DNA of 29,579 nt, from the NCBI RefSeq assembly GCF_001039355.2, contig NW_019775169.1, forward strand, positions 48,461 through 78,039, given 5' to 3'. Under the pieces are notes generated by a model. That model ran no database searches. It saw only the letters and a program-made list of their open reading frames with translations, and was not told where the DNA came from. Positions 11,217 to 20,721 of this stretch are shown here, in pieces. Each line of letters opens with the position of its first letter. Positions within the stretch are counted from its first letter, which is position 1. Source of the stretch: Lingula anatina. Lineage: Eukaryota > Brachiopoda > Lingulata > Lingulida > Lingulidae. A program made the position numbers and the translations under genes.

Positions 11217-11313
11217 ATAAAGCGCTAGGCCTCTGCTGTTTGGAGTGTACAAGCAGCTGCTCCTGCAAAACTCACAGCTTCACTTCGGATTTATATCAAT
11301 TTTTCTCACACGT
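11217..11313. promoter_or_regulatory. Probable bidirectional promoter and 5' UTR exons of genes B and C
   Basis: Both coding starts follow splice acceptors (TTTGCAG at 11444-11450 for C, CTCTTTTCAG for B), so each gene should have an upstream noncoding exon. On the minus strand a strong donor GTAAGTCG ends a UTR exon at 11217. On the plus strand a donor GTGAGTATG ends one at 11313. The two exons would lie within about 100 bp, with transcription starting in between. No TATA box was identified. The duplicated block stops at 11232 inside this region, so gene A has lost most of it. Inference from splice signals only. Confidence 0.5.
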
Positions 11314-11458
11314 GTGAGTATGTTTAATACCATCTTTTGCTACACAAGTTATTAAATTTCCTGGGCCATAGATTAATTGTCTACTGATGAAAGTTTTAAG
11401 GCGAATTTGTATAGTGCTTGTAGTAATAACATGTCAGTGTTGATTTGCAGGCTTGGCA

Positions 11459-14400
11459 ATGGCTAATCCACTTGCAGGAAAGGTTGCAATAGTAACAGGA
11501 GCTACCAGAGGCATTGGTAAAGGGATTGCTCTCCAGCTGGCAAAGGCAGGGGCTGTGGTTTATATCACTGGTAAATAGAATGGAAAAAAATTTATAACAT
11601 GGTTTACCTCAACATTTTAGATATTAATTTGAAATTGCATCTTCACAGTTTTTAATGAGGTGCATAAAGTTCTGTTCCATGTATATAGACTAAAAAGCGT
11701 ATTGTATATTTAAAGTTTAAGTGCCAATTAAGCATTAGATTTTCCCTCTTAAAGATTGAATGCTAAGTGGTTTTTTTTTTTTTTTTTTTTTTTTCAAATT
11801 CCACCATCATTGCGAGTGCTGGCTGACTTTTGGGTAATGCAATTCAGAACTTTGTCACTATTGATGACTGGTGGCAAGATTGAAATAATACTTGTAATCA
11901 TCATAAATGCATGTATTCATCTATATGACATGTTATTATTAAACGTAATCATAGTTAACTTTTTCTTACACTTTTATGCTAACCAATCTAGGCCGCACAT
12001 TGAAGCCAAGATCAGATCTACCAGGATGTTCACTCGAAGAAGTGGCCAGAGAGGTGAATCATTTTAACTTTCTGCATAAGAACCTCATTTTCAGACAGTA
12101 TGTTGACAACAAATTTGAGTGAAGGAATGAAAACTTGTACCAATAATGTCACCACAGTTTGGCTGGGTGAAAATTTTGTTTCAAGTTGATGTCAAAACAT
12201 TTCTATAAAGTTTGCATTCTTCACAGTTTTTGTCTTCAGAATTAAGAATATATTGCTTTCTCCTAACTGTACCATTACAGATAAGAGGTACTAACAAGTT
12301 GTGGCTTAAATTTTGCAGTCTTTTGGCCACCCTGAGTAGTTGGCCCCAGAAAACCATATTTTACCATGTATAAAGATAAAAACTATGTGTGTATATATAT
12401 GAAAGATTAGTAGATACCATATAAAGTTATGAAAGACTGAATGAAAGAATGCAGTACATATGCCAAAAATTTCCATTCGTCCAGTTGGGATAGCAATTTC
12501 AGAAAAACATTTATTTCTGTAATAATCTCAATCCAAAATTACTACACAACTTTTCCCCAGACTGTAGAAACCTTATTATCTTTGCACTGTTCTAAAATTT
12601 ATAAAACATTTTACAGATATCAGAGAACAGTGGACAGTGTATACCAATACAATGTGATCACAGTAAAGATGAAGACATTAAAGCTCTCTTTGACCGGGTT
12701 AAGGAGGAGCAGAAGGGAAAACTGGACATCATGGTCAACAATGCTTATTCTGCAGTAAATGTAAGTAATAGTTACACCAAATATACTGAGGTGTAAGTGG
12801 GTATAGTAGGATGTCACATATCTTGTGTGAAATTTTTTTTTACAGGAGTCCTAGCTATTATTTAGGTGGCAACAAATGGCCAGGAGTGCATGGACAAATC
12901 TGTATACAAGGCACTAGCGATTTAGATATTATAAGGCTGTTCTTCTTTTTCTTCTTGGTTGTCTGTCATAAGGCAGGTTAAGCGTCTCCCACACCATTCA
13001 TCAAGATTTTCAGCCCTTCTTTGGATCGCACCATAACTTTCTGTTCTGTCGTTTTCTTTCTTATTACACCAGTGGTCGAACATTGTCATTCTCTTTCTTC
13101 CTCTGCCTCTTTAAGATTTAACCTGCTTCCAGTGACATCCCCAAGCAGTCCATGATGCGTCCTAAGTATCTCTGAAAATATTCAAGTATTGTAGACTTAT
13201 TAACAGGGGATTTCAAATTGAGTAAAAAAAAATGCCCCAAAAAACAAAAATTATTGTTCTTTATGAAGGGTTATTTCAGTGTGTGTAGTCTTCATCACAA
13301 ATATACATATAGGAAAAACTTCTGATTTTTTTTTCAACTCAAATGATTATTTTAATACCTAGTTTTCAAAACTTTTATGTTGCCTGTTCTTCATGTTTCT
13401 TATGCATTTTATTGGACATTTCACATATTTTCATCCTTTATTTATCCATTACATTTTAAGGCTATAGGAGAAGTTATGGGAAAGCCATTTTGGGAGCAAC
13501 CAACAACCATGTGGGACACTGTGAACAATGTTGGACTTAGGTCAGTATAATATATAAAATATGGACATCATGATATAAGATTGAATCCATGAAGTCCTAC
13601 TTAGGTAGAAAAAAGGACTATTTTACTTTCCAAAGCAACCAATTTGCTTACTAGTTTTTCAAGTCTAAAGAATGGGGATTTTTATGATGAAAATTTTTAT
13701 GTTCAAATTTTAGAAATCACTACATCTGCTCAGTATATGCCAGCCAAATCATGGTGCCAAGAAAAGAAGGACTTATTGTGAATATTTCGTCTGCTGGAGG
13801 CTTGTCATATCTTTTCAATGTGGCCTATGGCATTGGCAAGGAAGCGGTGAGACTACATTTCTTCTTTTGAAAGGGTATCAGAACAAGAATTTGATAGTAG
13901 GGGCATCTATTATCAATTTTTCTGTGCATTTTTATGAGTTGATTTTTCGTGATGTCTCCAAGAAAAAAATGTATTTATTTGTACAAGACTATGGCTTATC
14001 ATGTTTAAACTCAAAATATTTGTGATCCGCGCAATAAACACAAAAACACAGTGATACAGTTGCCCCCATACATACAGGCATGTACACCCTTTTAAAAGAG
14101 TTACATATTTACTTTTGATAAGAAGTAGGAAATTGGCTTAAACAAAGCTCTTTGAATCTGTGATGTATATTTGGATAAGTTTATGTTTATTGTTTTCAAA
14201 TTCAAAATCAGATCAATTTTATGTGGCACTTATTATGTACAATATTATACGTTATACGTGTTAAATTCTAGTGTGACCGTATGGCAGCAGATTGTGCGAT
14301 TGAGCTGCGAAAACATAAAGTTGCCTTTGTCAGCTTGTGGCCAGGTGCTGTCCAGACGGAACATATTACCAAAATGATGGCCTCAGAAAAAGGAAATGAT

Positions 14401-14978
14401 TTGAAACTGCCTGGAATCAAACCTGAAGTTGTATGTCATAAATGGTTACTTAATGATTAATGATTACTTTAACTTTTTTTTAAATGCAGAATCATTTTAT
14501 AATACTATTTAAGGTTGCACTACATGTTTACTGTAAGTTTCTTGATATAGTAATTTATGTTTTTGTAATGCAAAGAATATATGGATGAAGATACCTTGGG
14601 TTAGCTTTAATTTGTATGTTCATTTGTGCTTAATATGTAATTAGCCCCCTTCTTCCTCCTTCTTGGAAATTTTTATTTGTGTTTTCTTTCATGAGTTCTG
14701 TATTTTTGTACTAGGTGAAGAAGATTTTTGAAAATGGGGAAACGCCTCAGTTTGCAGGGATGTGCATTGCCAAGCTGGCATTAGGTACTGTACAGGTGCC
14801 ATCTTTTTGATTTATTTGGCTGAAATATATAAGCTCTAAAAGTGAGTCATGCCCTTCATAAGTAACTTTCTGTAACAGTTTTTTATTTGTCCTGTGCAAC
14901 TTGGTGTTCAAGGCTGTTTCCTTGTTATTTTTATGACATTAATATTTGCATGACATTTTCTTCACACGCATGGGTAAA

Positions 14979-15025
<47 letters not shown>

Positions 15026-16622
15026 CTCAACGCACTCACGCAGTGCATTTTTGCAGTACAAGTAGCCAAATACTTTTTTAACAAATATTTTACCAAATAT
15101 TTCTACTGTTCATCTATTTAATTTTCAAAAAAAAGAAATGGATAAATAAGAGAGTAACAAGTAAAAAAAAACGTTATGTAGAAAGCCGGGCAGCTTATTG
15201 AACAAAGTATAAATTACAACTTAATTAATTACTACTAAATATCTGAATAAATATGGGTTGCTTTTCAGATCCAAATATCATGCAGAAGACTGGGAAAGTG
15301 TTGATGACATCAGATCTTGCTAATGAATATGATTTAACAGATGTTAATGGTAAGTTGGCTGAGAGATTTGTTAATTACTAGTTTTTTTCATCTGCACTTT
15401 TTATGTATAAAGCACAGTGTTCTCATAAATTGAAAAAACAAACAAACAATATTTGACATAATTTATATAAAGTGTTCAGGTACAGCCCTTTTACAAGAAT
15501 AAAATAATCATAATGTGTGAGGGAAACTGTTTTAACTGTCTTAAAAGACAGCTTTGAATCAGATGCCCTAAAAATTAATAAATCAAATCTATTTACTCCA
15601 TTGACTGCTAGTGATGTCCATCTATCAGTCCTCTAGAATTGAAGGAACACTTGAATCAAACATTGTGTCAGCTGTCTGCACCACTGGACTTGGATCTTGA
15701 AAGAGCTCTCCCCATTACATTCAGCAATTTTGTCTGCCCTTTTCCTTCTCTGTCTAGATAGATAGATAATTTATTCCAACATGAACAGAAAGTACAAAGT
15801 ATTTTTACAAACCCAGAATATACTGAATATACACTGTATAAACAATCAGCGTAGCAAACAAATTCATAATTACACTCAAGTTGGCTGAGTCATTATGGCC
15901 TTAAAACATGCTAATAAAACCATAACACAATGTTAGCATTATGAAAAGGCCTGCCTCTCTAAAGATTTTCTACCGAGATAAAATCTAACGCAGGATGTTC
16001 CTTGCATATAGAGTTTGCCATAAGACAAAAACACAAAACATGTTCCACTGTTTGGATTGCAAAGGTACCACAGATACATTACTGATACTCTAAGGGGACG
16101 CGGGACCAGTTCCCCTTCTCCACAGTTCAGTAAGTCAGTTTCCCCATAATTATTGTGCTGCAAAATACCATTTAGGGTATTTCAATGCATTTGTATTGGC
16201 CTGCTTACAGGTAGTCCAGGTATATAAAAATGGGTCATCACGTACCTCTTGTTGTTCAAGAGCCTTTACCATGAATTTATGCTGAGTTGTTTTCATGCGG
16301 GCTTCTGCACTACATAAACCAAGCTCATCTCTTTTCCCCCTTCTTCCCCTCTTCTCCAACCATGGTCAACACAGTTTCATGGAGGATAGTGTGCCATTTT
16401 GATTTTTGCAAATCCAAAATAGGAGTATCATGTTCAAGTTGAAAATGTATAAGAATCATAGGTTTTAAGCAATTTATTGTTATTGTAGGGAGAAAACCAT
16501 TGGGCATGCGTTCTGTCAAGACCTTATTGAATTACAACGGGAACACTTGGCTTGCTGCTGTAGTGCCAAGGTTCCTCAAGGTGCCTCTTTGGATGGTGGC
16601 CTTGAGAGGAAAGAAGTTGTGA
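11459..16622 (+). CDS. DHRS1: DHRS1-like short-chain dehydrogenase, complete (gene C)
   Basis: Nine coding exons: 11459-11570, 11992-12053, 12617-12760, 13461-13540, 13714-13846, 14272-14430, 14715-14784, 15269-15349 and 16489-16622. They total 975 nt, in frame throughout with GT/AG borders, giving 324 residues (human DHRS1 is about 313). Visible motifs are TGATRGIG at residues 13-20 (cofactor binding), NNAYS at 99-103, serines 158-159, and the catalytic Tyr171 and Lys175 (YGIGK). The C-terminus has a hydrophobic stretch (TWLAAVVPRFLKVPLWMVAL), as in DHRS1, consistent with ER membrane association. Reductase activity on carbonyl or steroid-type substrates is expected from the family, not shown here. 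It diverges from A and B in several places (AYSAVN instead of AYSGAK; KNDLK-type changes in exon 6), so it is an older paralogue. The start is supported by the upstream splice acceptor and by matching the starts of A and B. Confidence 0.93.
11771..11794. repeat. Poly-T tract
   Basis: 24 consecutive T in intron 1 of gene C. No adjoining retroposon sequence is recognised. Confidence 0.9.
14982..15023. repeat. (CA)n microsatellite
   Basis: About 21 uninterrupted CA units in intron 7 of gene C. Confidence 0.97.
15755..16360 (-). mobile_element. 3' end of a degenerate LINE, minus strand
   Basis: On the minus strand the sequence ends with GGAATAAATTATC followed by a TCTA tail (15755-15769), the form of 3' ends seen in several non-LTR retrotransposons. 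Just upstream (about 16079-15969), one minus-strand frame reads CGTFAIQTVEHVLCFC and then reaches a stop. The VEHVLxxC pattern resembles the cysteine/histidine C-terminal segment of LINE reverse-transcriptase proteins. Further right the coding signal continues in shifted frames (15939-16163 and 16150-16359), so the copy is broken. It lies in intron 8 of gene C. Confidence 0.6.
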
Positions 16623-18681
16623 ATAATCAAACTAAAGACAGGAGCCTAGATCAACACATCACATGTTTTGACAGCTTCCATAGGGTACTGTATGGCATGG
16701 TATTTAGCCTAGATCCCCAGGGCACTCTATCATATATTTAGACAGAACCCACACGGGAGTCTGTTTATATATTTAGACTAGATTTAGACTAGAATGGAAA
16801 GCTAAAAACCATTGACTGGGCTTGTTTGACTCTATTAAGTGTGATGATGTACTTGCCAGAAAGTTTTTATTATCCAAAGAAAAATATGGAATCTTGCACT
16901 GCAATAGCTACTCCAGCAATGATTGTAATATTAACAAGCAAATTTAGGTCAGTTTCTTTGTTATTTATAAGTTGACACAATGAGTATTAGCCATTTTGAT
17001 TTGCCAGTTGTGTGATATAAAAGGTTGACTTCAAACATACTTTTAAATAAGAAGCATGTGATGCTTATTATGTGATACTTTGATATATTTGACGTCACAT
17101 GTGTGATATTTTTATCTTGAAATCTTTCAAGTAATTAATTTTATACAAATATCATTAGTGTCTGAGTTAAATAAGTATTTTCTGAGTACCATGTCAGTAT
17201 TGAAGAATATATTGGTCAAACTACAGTAACTACATTTCAAGATGAATCCATAGTTGTCAACTTTAGTGAAGTATTGGTCTGACACATTAGCCAAGTCTTT
17301 GGTGATATACAGCGTAAAACAGAAGCAACATTCCATTTATTACAATAGAACTGAAACTGATTTACATAGGTCAGCATTAGCTTAACTTTTGATTGGATTT
17401 GAATTTGATTATGTACATTTTTTTGTCCCAAAGTAGAAAATTATGCCATGAATGCCTAGTGAAAAATCAATCTGCGGCCCTGGTATATGTAAAGGGTAAA
17501 TCAAATATGTCATTTGGAAATTGGATGTATATGCATGATGACTGTTTATGTGTATTATAACATATTTTAAGAGAGGAATGGGAGGACTTGAAAAGAAAGT
17601 TGAGAATTTGAGAAATGCACAAATTTTAAACGATCTGTTCAACAGCACAATAAGGCAATGAATGTCAGAAATGTACTTAAATTGTTTAGTCTGGTTGTGA
17701 AATTAAATCTTGTATGAAATAAGACTATTCAAATCTTGTTATATCTGAAACAAAAGTATGAAAAAATGTTTCCACCTTCTGGCAAGACTAAAATCTATAA
17801 AATTGATGTTACATGTATGTTATATTTAATACCACACGTAACTGGTTCTGTGGACTCTCATTATAAAATTTCTTTTTTTAACACCTTTTAAAAATCTTTA
17901 TTAACAATAAAATACACATGTAGATTTTTTCTCTCTAGAGTAAATAGGCTATTTGATTATGAAAAATCTTGAGATCAACTGATCATTAAACACTTAATAC
18001 CTCGATGAGGTGCTATTCAGGAAAATATTCCAGATTATAATTTTCAAATTTTGCTAAATTAAAACAAGCAAAAAAGTGAGCTACCAATAGTTGTAAATTA
18101 TAAATAGGTGGATGCTATTGAATTAATGTTTAATGTAAAATTGGATACATATTTATATTTGAATAAAACATACAATCCGTAGGGCAGTGAAATGGCTTTT
18201 CTGATCTGTACAATACAACTTTTTGTTGCAGAAATAGATACAGATAAAAAAATTAAAACTAATTGTTCACGAATATTTTTTTAAAAATTTGTCAATACAT
18301 AAAAAAATTGCCAATATTTGTGAAAACTGCACAGAATGTAGAAGATGCATCTAATTCCTAATATTTTTCTAATTATGTGGAAAAAAAGAGATAAACTCTA
18401 TACTTAAACATCTTAAGATAATTATGTATCTCCCCATCCTCGTGTCCAAATTGATGTTCAATATTTTAGATTTTAAAGCCTAACTGAGATGCCGATTTTA
18501 TGTAAAATGTCACCTTCCCTAAGAACCATCAAGGGTTCCAGCTTTCATTTACAAACATTTTACTCATCGTCAAAAAATTTCATTGTCTATAAAAGAATGG
18601 ATAAAAAATATAAGGGAGCTAAGAAAAAAGATGATGTCCAAACAATGCACTGATATCATTATGATGAAAATATATTATTTC
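16623..18681. other. 3' flank shared by gene C and the fibrinogen-related gene
   Basis: No exon recognised. Gene C ends at 16622 on the plus strand and the fibrinogen-related gene ends at 18682 on the minus strand, so both 3' UTRs fall here. Plus-strand AATAAA signals are at 17906-17911 and 18162-18167. A minus-strand AATAAA (TTTATT) is at about 17896. The sequence is otherwise plain AT-rich DNA. Confidence 0.55.
17906..17911 (+). terminator. Candidate polyadenylation signal for gene C
   Basis: AATAAA about 1.3 kb after the stop codon, in the right orientation. A second one is at 18162. Neither cleavage site can be confirmed from sequence. Confidence 0.35.
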
Positions 18682-19310
18682 CTAAAACTGGTCATCTTGG
18701 GTCATTGGTCTTATTTTCATGGTCACTCTCTTGAGGTATATAGGGTCTTTCTTTCCTTGGTACCACATGCTCCATCCATTAAGCGGTGCATTGGTACCGT
18801 AGTTATACCACCAGCCACCTCCATAGGCATTAGCATTATTCCCTCCAGCCCAGCCATCATTATCGTGATCTTTCGTCGTGAAGGCTTGACCGTTGGAAAC
18901 ATACTGCATGTTGTTTATGTTCAGGGCATCAGGTAAAGATCCGTGGAATTTACCCACACGAAGTTTGTAGTTGTCTTCCTCAGTGCCAATAGAGAAGTTC
19001 TTGTATTCGGCAAAGTACCATGTAAAGTCATGCGATATCATATCAATATGGATTTTGTAGTCCTGGTGTTTTGTCAACTGATGAATAATGTCATTGCCAA
19101 GCCAAAAGTCTCCATCTTCCTTAACATTGCCAAAGCCAGTTTTGTACTCATCCCAATTGCGATCAAAATCTACGCCACCTTCGTCAGTCTTGTGTTGAAT
19201 GAGTGTCCATCCCTCCTGGCATATCACAGTGATGGGGTCAAGGTCGTCGCCAAGGTAAATTGTCTGGACAGGATTAAGCCTCTGTTTGATGAAACAAATC
19301 TCGGAGCAGT
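18682..19310 (-). CDS. Fibrinogen-related protein, final exon (FReD lectin-like domain)
   Basis: A 629-nt last exon on the minus strand preceded by the acceptor GTACTTTCAG. It starts in phase 1 and encodes 208 residues ending DDQF plus stop. It holds almost the whole fibrinogen C-terminal domain: GWTLIQHKTDEGGVDFDRNW, FWLGNDIIHQLT, the FTTKDHDNDGW calcium-binding loop (exon residues ~143-152), GGWWYN, LNG and the MKIRP end. Such domains in secreted proteins bind acetylated sugars or microbial surfaces and often act in innate immunity. Cysteines are seen only at exon residues 1, 5 and 30, so the first disulfide can form. The second conserved pair, normally around GGWWYxxC, is replaced by Asn and Gly. 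The signal peptide and N-terminal exons are not seen; they should lie to the right on this strand, interleaved with the channel gene or hidden by the N at 19585. Confidence 0.88.
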
Positions 19311-19530
19311 CTGAAAGTACAAGAAAGTTGCACAAATGAAATTATGTAGTTAACATGAAATTGCTTCTGCCATTTTGATTATTTCTTTAGGCTGCTCATT
19401 TAGGTAAAAATACATACTATAAACTACCATAAGACACCACTGTGCAATTTGTTTGTATAAAATTATTTTAACATGAAAAAAGTAATGTAAACTGCAAATT
19501 CCATATAATGTTGATATGCAGTTTTTTATT

Positions 19531-19558
19531 GTACCACCAGCGTTAGCGCTGGCGGTAC
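19531..19558. repeat. Short hairpin GTACC...GGTAC
   Basis: GTACCACCAGCG and CGCTGGCGGTAC are inverted copies with one mismatch around a TTAG loop. It lies 26 bp before the N at 19585 and may be the end of a repetitive element. Confidence 0.6.
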
Positions 19559-19584
19559 ACATGGTTTCGGTCTCGTCCGGATCG

Positions 19585-19585
19585 N
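19585..19585. other. Single N, probable assembly gap
   Basis: It interrupts the stretch where upstream exons of both the fibrinogen-related gene and the chloride channel would be expected. Confidence 0.55.
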
Positions 19586-20721
19586 GTGAAGGTCAGGCAG
19601 GGGTCAGAGGTGAAGTAAAGATTAGGGAGAGGTCAAATTTTATATAGGTCAGGAAAGAGTCAGGTATCCATCACAGGGTCAGTTTTGGGTCAAAAGACCA
19701 AGAAATGTGCCGAGAGAAAAATTGTATTGAGAGTCATTTGACAATTAGGCATATATCAGTTGACTTTCTTTACATGTAATAATATTTATTAATTATGATT
19801 TTATAGATATAAACATTGTTTCCTTACTTTTTGAGATTTCCTAGGCTTACATAATATTTCATATTTAAAGCCTTATTTGAAGGTTGCTTTTTAGAAGTGT
19901 CTCAGTAAACATGCTTTTCTTGCTGGCTTTTAAATGTGTAATTATATTATAGATGTTTAGCTTTCCTATAGAATGTTGCATCACTTGTGGTGATACCCTA
20001 GTAGTATTATACTCCAGACACTGGTTTAGGGGTGTATGGACTTCAGGTTGTCTGTCTTGTAAATTTGTCTGTCCAATAAAATTACTTCACTTAGTAAATG
20101 TATTACAAAACAATTGGTCAGCAGATGGTATTAATAACTAAAATTTTCAGACTTTTTTTAAGATGAAGAAAAGGTAAATGATGTTAGTGAATATTATTGA
20201 TATTACTTTGTATTATGGTAAGTTGATTTCAGGAATGTCTCTAGTAAGGTGTGATGTGTGGTATATTTGATATGTTTATCAAGTGTGTGTTGTGTTTAGA
20301 ATTTATTTTGTCATGATTGTAGAACTTGCAGTGATGAGAGCCACAGTGTCTTCACTAGAGCAGCTTGCAGTGAACTGACACATGGTTACATACTATATTG
20401 ACTTTAGAGAGTATCTAGAACCAGTTTCAGAAAATGACTTAAAAGTTTGCTTTTCTTTAAAGTCTATATTGCATTCAACATAAATTCTGAATTAAAGACA
20501 AGACTTTAAACTTAGCTGAAATCACCCTACCTGATTATCAATAGAATGTTATTTTAAAACCCGATATTTTATTTGAAAGGTATAGGTGATGAGATCAATA
20601 ACCTTTATAAAGATGTTGCGTAGTTTATTTGTATTAAAATAGCACATTTCTATACTTCAAAAATAAACTGATTTCAAAAAGTTGTCATTCTGTCATTGGA
20701 TTATTTCTCTTCATTTGCAAG

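Larger units (their letters stand above)
7581..11232. repeat. Segmental duplication, copy 2
   Basis: Counterpart of 577-3908. It is longer than copy 1, mainly because of the 257-bp MITE (10334-10590) and the 96-bp tandem duplication (8368-8559). It is probably the original locus, because it is continuous with exons 6-7 of gene B on one side and with the gene B/C promoter region on the other. Confidence 0.88.
19311..20721. other. Intron or intergenic, with gap
   Basis: No further exon of either flanking gene could be recognised. It contains the hairpin at 19531-19558, the N at 19585 and a cluster of GGTCA words (19590-19695). Upstream exons of the chloride channel should be here or in missing sequence. 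Confidence 0.45.

Noticed and set aside
12935-13190. Possible LINE fragment on the minus strand in intron 3 of gene C
   Set aside because: One frame reads RTESYGAIQRRAENLDEWC-like text with several stops. It is suggestive only; no diagnostic reverse-transcriptase motif is visible.
14887-15081. 64-codon frame with Thr-His repeats
   Set aside because: It is a translation of the CA microsatellite.
18583-19314. Two plus-strand frames of 117 and 123 codons
   Set aside because: They are antisense to the fibrinogen-related exon, whose domain motifs identify the true strand.
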